NCBI GenBank assembly: GCA_021795275.1
Contig: JAJYPO010000150.1
Location: 1-5,793 of the forward strand
Direction of reading: 5' to 3'
DNA length: 5,793 nucleotides
Origin: Nitrospirota bacterium
GTDB taxonomy: Bacteria > Nitrospirota_A > Leptospirillia > Leptospirillales > Leptospirillaceae
Part shown: in pieces, positions 1 through 5,263 of the stretch
Layout of the letters: each line of letters begins with the position of its first letter
How positions within the stretch are numbered: the stretch's first letter is position 1
The notes under the pieces: generated by a model
The model's input: only the letters and a program-made list of their open reading frames with translations
Told to the model about the DNA's origin: nothing
The model's database searches: none
Made by a program: the position numbers and the translations under genes

Positions 1-128
1 GGATCGAGTACCGCCACGACAACTCGAACAGCGCGCTCTTCAACAACAGTCTCTACAGCGCGGCCAACCGGGGTCCGGCCCTCTATTCCCAGGATACCGT
101 CGACCTCGAGCTGGTCTACACCTTCTAG
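1..128 (+). CDS. C-terminal end of an outer-membrane beta-barrel (porin-like) protein, 5' truncated
   Basis: The reading frame is open from the window edge (first full codon at 3) to TAG at 126-128 and gives 41 residues. The end (VDLELVYTF) alternates hydrophobic and polar residues and finishes with Phe. That is the classic last strand of an outer-membrane barrel, recognised by the BAM assembly machinery. The preceding EYRHDNSNS stretch resembles the Asn/Asp-rich loops and strands of OmpL-like or carbohydrate-type porins. The protein would sit in the outer membrane as a channel; its substrate cannot be read from this fragment. The next gene begins 16 bases downstream, so the two may share a transcript. 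The exact porin family is a guess; the barrel assignment is fairly secure for so short a piece. Confidence 0.75.
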   Translation, partial: IEYRHDNSNSALFNNSLYSAANRGPALYSQDTVDLELVYTF

Positions 129-144
129 GAGACTCACGAATCAG

Positions 145-759
145 ATGAAGATGAAAGTGAAGACAGTGATGAAAAAGATCTTCCTGGCCGTTTGGTTGGC
201 CTTTGGCATGGCCCTTCCGGCCTGCGAGCCGACGGCCGAACCGCTCCTCCTTGCGGAAGACGCGGATCTTGAGATTCCGGGAAAAACCCTCATAGCCGGC
301 TCAGTCATCAGGGTCCGACAAAAGACGGGAACCCCTCGGATTTCCCTGTCCGTTCGGGAAACCCGGACCAGCAAGAACGGGCACCCCCTCTGTGACGCTC
401 CGACCGGCCGCCTTCTTCATGTCGAATCGGTGACCGCGGTCGTTGGAAAGCCATCAAGTCGGCTCAAAAGTGCCTTCGTGGTCATGGGAGATCCCCCGGA
501 TCCTCCGATGGCGAAGATTGAGAGAGGGATGTGCATCACCGTTTCGCCCGACACCCGGGGTTCCCGGGAGAAGCTCCCCGGAACCAAAATTGCCATCGTC
601 GCGGCTCCGGGACCCGGCAAAAGTGACGACCGGGTCGGGGCCGGAATCGTCACAATCTGGCCCGGGCCCCCTTTGCAGGAGGAGACTTCCGGCCGAAACA
701 GGCGAAAGCGGCACGACTCCCGGCACCTTCGGGAGAAAGACCCACGAAGGGCCGCATGA
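145..759 (+). CDS. Exported protein of unknown function (signal peptide, possible lipoprotein)
   Basis: This 204-residue protein has a Lys-rich n-region (1-11), a hydrophobic core at about 12-26 (IFLAVWLAFGMALPA) and Cys27. LPAC resembles a lipobox, but Pro at -2 is atypical, so signal peptidase I cleavage is also possible. The mature part shows no family I recognise. Residues 38-115 read like a beta-rich domain (ADLEIPG, ISLSVRE, VESVTAVVG, SAFVVMGD); 146-172 hold two hydrophobic strands, and the last 25 residues are strongly basic. Cys83 and Cys130 could form a disulfide. GGAG at 129-132 lies 12 bases before ATG 145, which is long; ATG 151 and ATG 169 are in-frame alternatives, and the latter gives a tidier signal peptide (MKKIFLAVW). 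It follows the porin closely and may act in the envelope with it. That this is a gene is likely; its function is unknown. Confidence 0.6.
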   Translation: MKMKVKTVMKKIFLAVWLAFGMALPACEPTAEPLLLAEDADLEIPGKTLIAGSVIRVRQKTGTPRISLSVRETRTSKNGHPLCDAPTGRLLHVESVTAVVGKPSSRLKSAFVVMGDPPDPPMAKIERGMCITVSPDTRGSREKLPGTKIAIVAAPGPGKSDDRVGAGIVTIWPGPPLQEETSGRNRRKRHDSRHLREKDPRRAA

Positions 760-790
760 AAAGAATGAGGAAAGGGAGTCTTTCAAAAAG

Positions 791-796
791 AAGGAG
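791..796 (+). promoter_or_regulatory. Shine-Dalgarno site for the small membrane protein
   Basis: AAGGAG lies 9 bases before ATG 806, within a purine-rich run that continues to 801. It is the best reason to choose ATG 806 over the longer in-frame extension beginning at 443, which runs inside the preceding gene, and over the overlapping ATG at 756 in another frame. Confidence 0.6.
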
Positions 797-805
797 AAGG
801 GATCC

Positions 806-1099
806 ATGGCCAGAAAAGAGGAAAAACCCACCAAAGAGGGGTCACCCCCGGATATGGTGCTGTTTCTTCTGCTTGCGGGGATCCTTTTTGGCCTCATGGT
901 CTGGCGGCATATTCATCTTCCCGACGAGGAGCGGCCAAAAACGTCTGTCCACGGGAGGATGGAACCCCCTCTCCCCCCATCCCTGGCTCTCCTCTGGCCA
1001 TCCGGCCAATTGAACCGGTCCGCTCCATCCGCTATAAAGAAAGCTCCCCACTGTTCACATCCGGAGATTTCTCATGGCCCTTTTTCATCTCTACCATGA
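806..1099 (+). CDS. Small single-pass membrane protein, hypothetical
   Basis: Starting at ATG 806 behind a strong Shine-Dalgarno, this frame encodes 97 residues. Residues 1-16 are charged and hydrophilic (MARKEEKPTK). Residues 17-33 form one clear transmembrane helix (MVLFLLLAGILFGLMVW), followed by a charged stretch (HIHLPDEERPK) and a Pro/Ser-rich tail of low complexity. I recognise no family. The first 55 or so residues look like real protein; the tail is less convincing. Its last 26 bases overlap the permease start, and the candidate permease promoter lies inside its coding region. It could be an accessory subunit of the neighbouring permease or of the envelope genes upstream, or the frame could be fortuitous. 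The helix plus the ribosome site make a gene more likely than not. Confidence 0.5.
   Translation: MARKEEKPTKEGSPPDMVLFLLLAGILFGLMVWRHIHLPDEERPKTSVHGRMEPPLPPSLALLWPSGQLNRSAPSAIKKAPHCSHPEISHGPFSSLP
1010..1038 (+). promoter_or_regulatory. Candidate sigma70-type promoter for the permease-kinase-regulator operon
   Basis: TTGAAC at 1010-1015 matches the -35 consensus TTGACA at 4 of 6 positions. TATAAA at 1033-1038 matches the -10 consensus TATAAT at 5 of 6. The spacer is exactly 17 bases. Transcription would start near 1045 and give a leader of roughly 30 bases carrying GGAG at 1063-1066, 7 bases before the permease ATG. An AT-rich hexamer stands out in this GC-rich window, and the position directly before a three-gene operon is apt. 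It overlaps the 3' part of the small membrane-protein gene. No operator could be identified around it. Confidence 0.5.
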
Positions 1100-2966
1100 A
1101 ACCAGAAAGAGCGTCGTCAGATTCCGGGAGGCCGTCCTCGGACGCGTGATCGGCGTCGGGGCCCTTTTTTCCTCGGGGTACGGCGACGTGGGCTCCTCCA
1201 TCTATTTCGCCCTGGGGGTTACCACCATTTACGCGGGGGGCGCCTCCTTCCTCGCCATCTTCATCGCCGGACTCTTCTTCGTCGCCACCGTTCTCTCCTA
1301 CGCCGAGCTCTCCTCTGCCATCCCCGAGGCCGGGGGGTCCTCCCTCTTCGCCCAGCGGGCCTTCGGGGACGGCTGGGCCTTTTTTGCCGGATGGGCCCTC
1401 CTGCTCGACTATATCGTCACCCTGGCCATCAGCGCCTTTTCGGTCGGACCCTACCTGGGATACTTCTTCCCGCTCCTCAAGAACAACGTCCAGGCCAATG
1501 TGACCTTCACCGGAGGACTGATCATCCTCCTCATGCTCATGAACATCTTCGGCCTGCGCGAGTCTTCCCGCTTCAGCCTGCTCCTGGCCGCCTTCGACAT
1601 CTTCACCCAGCTCTCCCTCATGATCCTGGGGCTCATCTTCCTCTTCGACCTTCCCAAAATCCTCTCCCAGTTCTCCCTGGGCACCAATCCGACCTGGCCG
1701 CACTTCCTCTACGGAATCTCCGTGGCCATGGTCGCCTATATCGGAATCGAGGCGATCAGCCAGATGTCGGCCGAAGCCCGGGATCCGGGCAAATCGGTCC
1801 CCCGGGCCATGTTCATGACCATGGGCACCACCGTCCTTCTCTACTCGGGGATCAGCCTGGTCGCGGTCTCGGCCATGAGCCCCAAGCTTCTGTCCACCGT
1901 CTGGGTCAACGATCCGATTGCGGGCATTGCCCATTTCATCCCCCACGTGAACACCTACCTGGGCCCCTGGGTCGCCCTTCTTGGAGCCACAATCCTGACA
2001 GTCGCCGCCAACGCGGGACTGATCGGCGTCTCCCGCCTGGCCTTCTCCATGTCCCACAACTTCCTGATCCATCCGATCTTCCGCCATACCACGAAGCGCT
2101 TCCGGACGCCGGTCTATTCCATCCTCTTCTTCGGAAGCCTGGGCGCCACCATCGTGGCCTTCTTCCCCTACCTCGAGGTCCTGGCCGACCTTTACAACTA
2201 CGGCGCCATGATCTCCTTTACGATGACCCACCTGGCCCTCATCCGCCTCAGGCACGTTGAGCCAAACCTTCCCCGCCCGTACCGTGTCCCCCTCTCGCTC
2301 CGGATAGGCGGCCGGGAGATCCCGCTTCCCGCCCTCTTTGGCCTTCTCGGAACCGGGAGCGTCTTCGCGATGGTCCTGATCTTCCACAAATACGGGCGGG
2401 TCTTCGGAACCCTCTGGATGGCGGCCGGGATCGCCTACTACTACACCTTCAGGAAAACCGCCAGAATGCCCCTCATGGAGCGCCTTTCGGTGACGGAAAT
2501 TCCCGAACCCCCCACCCCGCTCGACATTCCCCACACGACGATCATGGTGGCCACATCCCCCACCGCGCCCTCTCCGGTCCTTCCGGACATCCTGAAAATC
2601 GCCAAAACCGACGGGGCCAAGGTTCTCGTCGTGACAGTCCTCGAGGTTCCCTTGGCCCTGCCTCTTAAGGCCCCCCTTCCCACAGAAGAGCAGGTCGCCC
2701 GACACACCCTCTCGGTCTGCCAGGCGATCGGGGTGGATCGGGACGTCCTGGTCGATACCCGCCTCCTCCGAGGCCGCAGTGCGGGCGAGGTCCTGGTTCG
2801 GACCCTGAGGCGGGAGCAGGTGGACACCCTCGTCATCAACGATACCGACTCGCTGGTCTGCCGGGAAATCGAAGCGGCCATCCTTCGTTCCGGAATTCCC
2901 GTGACCCTCTGGAAATTCCGCCGGTTGGGCCTGGAGGCTCCCCGTGAAAACGCCGCTTTGGCCTGA
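1074..2966 (+). CDS. APC-superfamily amino acid permease with C-terminal UspA-like domain
   Basis: This 630-residue inner-membrane protein is a secondary transporter of the amino acid-polyamine-organocation type. About 12 hydrophobic segments span residues 24-458. APC hallmarks include the TM1 loop GYGDVGSSIYFALG (35-48), the TM6 region VAYIGIEAISQMSAEARDP (220-238) followed by PRA, the TM8 motif GLIGVSRLAFSMS (315-327), and RPYRVP (401-406). After a linker (459-485), residues 487-615 form a Usp-like alpha/beta domain (strands TTIMVAT, AKVLVVTVLEV, DTLVIND, IPVTLWK). It lacks the G-x2-G-x9-G[S/T] nucleotide-binding motif of ATP-binding Usps. Length fits a permease (about 450-480 residues) plus Usp (about 140); such fusions are known. 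ATG 1074 is preceded by GGAG at 7 bases. It probably imports an amino acid or amine with H+ or Na+; the substrate is not readable. The kinase gene overlaps its 3' end by 23 bp, implying shared expression and likely a shared signalling role. Confidence 0.92.
   Translation: MALFHLYHETRKSVVRFREAVLGRVIGVGALFSSGYGDVGSSIYFALGVTTIYAGGASFLAIFIAGLFFVATVLSYAELSSAIPEAGGSSLFAQRAFGDGWAFFAGWALLLDYIVTLAISAFSVGPYLGYFFPLLKNNVQANVTFTGGLIILLMLMNIFGLRESSRFSLLLAAFDIFTQLSLMILGLIFLFDLPKILSQFSLGTNPTWPHFLYGISVAMVAYIGIEAISQMSAEARDPGKSVPRAMFMTMGTTVLLYSGISLVAVSAMSPKLLSTVWVNDPIAGIAHFIPHVNTYLGPWVALLGATILTVAANAGLIGVSRLAFSMSHNFLIHPIFRHTTKRFRTPVYSILFFGSLGATIVAFFPYLEVLADLYNYGAMISFTMTHLALIRLRHVEPNLPRPYRVPLSLRIGGREIPLPALFGLLGTGSVFAMVLIFHKYGRVFGTLWMAAGIAYYYTFRKTARMPLMERLSVTEIPEPPTPLDIPHTTIMVATSPTAPSPVLPDILKIAKTDGAKVLVVTVLEVPLALPLKAPLPTEEQVARHTLSVCQAIGVDRDVLVDTRLLRGRSAGEVLVRTLRREQVDTLVINDTDSLVCREIEAAILRSGIPVTLWKFRRLGLEAPRENAALA
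2933..2937 (+). promoter_or_regulatory. Shine-Dalgarno site setting the kinase GTG start
   Basis: GGAGG lies 6 bases before GTG 2944 and inside the permease coding sequence. It is a full-strength site and supports GTG 2944 as the true start. A ribosome finishing the permease at 2966 would have just cleared it, an arrangement typical of translational coupling. Confidence 0.65.
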
Positions 2967-4524
2967 ACAAAAGATCCCGGAGGTCTCCTCTCACGCCACT
3001 CGGCGCTCCCGGCGGATCATGTTCCTGTCGGTCTTTCTCTCCCTTGTCCTCTTTCTTCTCGATGCCCTGACCCCCCAGCGCCTGGTCGTCTCCATCCTCC
3101 AGGACGTTCCCATCGCCCTGACGGGGCTCACCCGGGACCGGCGCCTCACCTTCGCCATGGTGCTCTTCGGCATCCTCTCGAATGTCCTTGCGGAAGCGAT
3201 CAATGCCCGCACGGAAGGCTTCGTCAGCCCAGTCGCCATCGCCAACCGCCTTTTTTCCGTCGTCTCCTTTCTTCTGGTTGGCTATCTGGCCTTGAGGATC
3301 CAGGACAATGCCCTCGAAACCGGAAAGGCCATCTCTGAACAGCTCCGATCCGACCGTGATCGAAAAATCCGCTCCCTTCTGGAGGAGCTTTCCCGGGAAG
3401 AAGATCTCCAGAACCTCCTCTCCCGGATCGCCACCCATTTCCGGTCCCTGTTCGGGGCCAGCGGCATCATTTTCGCCGCCGCCCGGGAGAACCGGTGGCA
3501 CTCCCCGATCCTTTCCGATCCCTCAGACCTCTCCTTCTGGAAAGAGGGGGAGCCCCTGCCAGGGGCTCTCTCCCTTCTCATGCCCCGGCCTTTTCCCCCG
3601 CGTCCCATCTCAGAGCTGAGCCTGGCCTTCGTGCTCGAATCCAACCACGTCCGCGAGGGAATCGTCGCCCGTCTGTCGGCAGGCTCCAAAGCGCCGGAGG
3701 AGACCTCCGGGATCCTTCTCTTTCTCCTGGATCCCCGGGAGCCGGAAGCGGCCCTCCTCCTCGAAGAGATCCTTCCGGTTCTCGAGGAGCTTTTAAGGCG
3801 CCTCGAGCTCCTTCGCCATCTCAAGGAGACGAACGCCCTGCTGCTCCGGAAAAACGTCCTGATCCGGGACCTCATCTCCGGCCTCTCCCATGACATCCGC
3901 ACCCCTCTCCTGGCCCAGAACATGAACATGACCCTCGCGCTCGAGGGGGTCTGGGGAGCTCCCCCGGAAGGGGTCGCCTCCCTCATGGGGCAGATGATCC
4001 AGTCGAACAGCTCCCTTCTGGAGCTCTCGAACCGCCTTCTCCTCCTCTCCCGTTACGAACTCGACGCCCTCCCTCTCGAACGGCAGGCCTTCCCTCTGGA
4101 CGCGCTCCTCTCAGAGGTTCTGACCGAGCTTGAGCCGATCTCCCGCCAAAGGGGGCTCACCCTCTCGACCCATCTCCTGCCGGACGCCCTCCTGGGCGAC
4201 CGGCAGGCCCTGAAGCGTCTTTTCCTCAATCTGGTGGACAATGCGATCAAATGGTCTCCCCCCGGGGGAACTGTTGGTGTATCCTGTTGTAAGGAGCCCT
4301 CCGGATTTTTGGTCACGATTTCGGACTCCGGGCCCGGCATACCGCCGGAGATGATTCCCCGTCTTTTCCGGCGCTTCGGGGGGCTCTCCCCCGGTTCGGG
4401 TTTTGGTCTGGGTCTCTATCTGGCCCAGCAGATCGCAAGGCTCCATGGAGGGCGGATCCACTATCAGAAGGGAGATCCAGGAAGCCTTTTTACCGTGGAA
4501 CTCCCGGAAGGGAGTCTCCCGTGA
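2944..4524 (+). CDS. Membrane-bound sensor histidine kinase (TM sensor, GAF-like, HisKA, HATPase)
   Basis: This 526-residue kinase autophosphorylates on His and passes the phosphate to the regulator encoded immediately downstream. Residues 24-118 hold three or four hydrophobic segments. The pattern LDALTPQRL...NRLFSV resembles a 3-4 TM sensor module common in bacterial kinases. Residues 119-150 look coiled-coil (SEQLRSDRDRKIRSLLEEL). Residues 152-285 are GAF-like (LFGASGIIFAA; GILLFLLDP). A second helix leads to the H-box GLSHDIRTPL with His316 as phosphoacceptor, and the dimerisation domain runs to about 375. The ATPase domain shows the N-box NLVDNAIKW (429-437, Asn433), the G1 box DSGPGIP (461-467), FRRFGG (475-480) and the G2 box GFGLGLYLAQQIA (486-498), so all catalytic boxes are intact. 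It starts with GTG, overlaps the permease by 23 bp and overlaps the regulator by 4 bp. The stimulus is unknown; a cytosolic ligand of the GAF-like part or contact with the permease are candidates. Confidence 0.93.
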   Translation: MKTPLWPEQKIPEVSSHATRRSRRIMFLSVFLSLVLFLLDALTPQRLVVSILQDVPIALTGLTRDRRLTFAMVLFGILSNVLAEAINARTEGFVSPVAIANRLFSVVSFLLVGYLALRIQDNALETGKAISEQLRSDRDRKIRSLLEELSREEDLQNLLSRIATHFRSLFGASGIIFAAARENRWHSPILSDPSDLSFWKEGEPLPGALSLLMPRPFPPRPISELSLAFVLESNHVREGIVARLSAGSKAPEETSGILLFLLDPREPEAALLLEEILPVLEELLRRLELLRHLKETNALLLRKNVLIRDLISGLSHDIRTPLLAQNMNMTLALEGVWGAPPEGVASLMGQMIQSNSSLLELSNRLLLLSRYELDALPLERQAFPLDALLSEVLTELEPISRQRGLTLSTHLLPDALLGDRQALKRLFLNLVDNAIKWSPPGGTVGVSCCKEPSGFLVTISDSGPGIPPEMIPRLFRRFGGLSPGSGFGLGLYLAQQIARLHGGRIHYQKGDPGSLFTVELPEGSLP

Positions 4525-5165
4525 CGCGGGTCTTTCTTGTCGAAGACCATCTCCTGATGCGAAAGGGTCTTCTGGCCGCCCTCGGACGCGAACCCTCCCT
4601 CGAGATCGCAGGCGAGGCCGAAAGCGGGGAGGCGGCGCTGGCGGAGCTTCTCCCCCTGGGCGCCGAGGGACGCCTTCCGGATGTCGTGGTCATGGACATC
4701 GGCCTTCCGGGACTCTCGGGGATCGAGACCACCCGCCGGCTCAAGGAGGGGCATCCCTCCCTCCGGATCCTCATGTTCACCGTCCACCAGCTGGAGGACG
4801 AGATCTTTTCGGCCTTCTCCTCCGGGGCCGACGGGTACTGCCTGAAGGACAGCGATGTGGGAAGCCTTCTTCTGGGGATCCAGGCCGTCTCCCTGGGATC
4901 CCTGTATGTGGATCCCCGCATTGCCCACCTGGCCATCCGGCGGATCCTGTCCTCTCCCGCGCGCGAAACGGAGTCCCCTCTCTCCCAGCGCGAAACGGAG
5001 GTTCTGAAACGTCTGGCGGAAGGGAAGTCCAACAGGGAGATTGCCGGCACTCTTATGATCAGCCTGAGCACCGTCAAGGCCCATATCCAGAGCATCCTGG
5101 TCAAGCTGTCGGCCTCCACCCGGGCGGATGCCGCTGTCAAGGCCCTCAAAAAAGGCTGGCTCTGA
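4521..5165 (+). CDS. NarL/FixJ-family response regulator with LuxR-type HTH
   Basis: This 214-residue cytoplasmic transcription factor has an N-terminal receiver domain (2-120) with acidic residues Glu8 and Asp9, phosphoacceptor Asp59 (VVVMDIGLPGLSG), switch residue Thr87 and Lys109 (GYCLKD). A linker (121-152) leads to a LuxR-type four-helix DNA-binding domain (153-214), including LSQRETEVLKRLAEGKSN, REIAGTL and the recognition helix STVKAHIQSILVKL. All key residues are present and the length is typical of the family. GTG 4521 overlaps the kinase TGA (GTGA), with GGGAG at 4510-4514 six bases upstream, so translation is coupled to the kinase. The kinase is its obvious cognate partner. Phosphorylation should promote dimerisation and DNA binding; target genes are unknown, although the operon promoter and the spacer downstream are reasonable places to look. 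Confidence 0.94.
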   Translation: MTRVFLVEDHLLMRKGLLAALGREPSLEIAGEAESGEAALAELLPLGAEGRLPDVVVMDIGLPGLSGIETTRRLKEGHPSLRILMFTVHQLEDEIFSAFSSGADGYCLKDSDVGSLLLGIQAVSLGSLYVDPRIAHLAIRRILSSPARETESPLSQRETEVLKRLAEGKSNREIAGTLMISLSTVKAHIQSILVKLSASTRADAAVKALKKGWL

Positions 5166-5197
5166 CCCTCCGGGGTCCGCGCCGGCACCAACCTTCT

Positions 5198-5251
5198 ACA
5201 GGAGAAAACAGAGGTCCGGACTCTCCGGCGAGAGACCAGACTCCTGTTTTT
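5198..5251 (+). terminator. Nested hairpin followed by five Ts: candidate operon terminator or attenuator
   Basis: ACAGGAG (5198-5204) pairs perfectly with CTCCTGT (5241-5247), and the second arm runs directly into TTTTT (5247-5251). The 36-base interior contains its own hairpin, CCGGA/TCCGG (5216-5220 and 5224-5228) with a CTC loop, flanked by GGT (5213-5215) and ACC (5235-5237). A stem followed by a T-run between the regulator stop and the next gene suits a rho-independent terminator. The large interior loop makes it weaker than a compact terminator, so a structured leader for the glycosyltransferase mRNA is an alternative. Confidence 0.4.
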
Positions 5252-5263
5252 ATGGAGAGACCA
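5230..5263 (+). repeat. 9-bp direct repeat GAGAGACCA, second copy over the glycosyltransferase start
   Basis: GAGAGACCA occurs at 5230-5238 and again at 5255-5263, 25 bases apart start to start. The second copy covers the Shine-Dalgarno purines and the A of ATG 5263; the first lies in the hairpin interior. Such a pair could be a regulator site or simply a local duplication. Nothing in the sequence decides this. Confidence 0.3.

Noticed and set aside
717..735. Perfect 6-bp inverted repeat CTCCCG/CGGGAG near the end of the exported protein gene
   Set aside because: No T-run follows on either strand and it lies inside coding sequence, so it does not look like a terminator; short GC-rich stems are frequent in this composition.
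443..805. Upstream in-frame extension of the small membrane protein, starting within the exported protein gene
   Set aside because: It runs in a shadow frame of 145-759 with Ser/Pro/Arg-rich composition; the real start is best placed at 806.
756..1013. 85-residue + frame whose ATG overlaps the stop of the exported protein (ATGA)
   Set aside because: The overlap is attractive and AAGGG lies nearby, but the product is an Arg/Lys-rich then Ser/Pro/Trp-rich sequence lacking normal composition. The competing frame from 806 has a better ribosome site and a clean transmembrane helix.
1032..2705. 557-codon open frame on the minus strand opposite the permease
   Set aside because: Its translation is a monotonous Gly/Asp/Glu/Arg-rich sequence without domains, as expected from the reverse complement of a GC-rich, C-ending-codon gene. 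The + strand protein here has clear permease motifs throughout.
2944..3300. Kinase N-terminus as a KdpD-type (DUF4118) membrane domain, which with the permease Usp domain would make a split KdpD
   Set aside because: The TM region does not show the DUF4118 pattern as I know it. LDALTP near the start and a late NRLF motif fit a different, common 3-4 TM sensor module better.
3282..3986. 234-codon minus-strand frame opposite the kinase
   Set aside because: It is Arg/Ser-rich shadow sequence; the kinase domains on the + strand explain the region fully.
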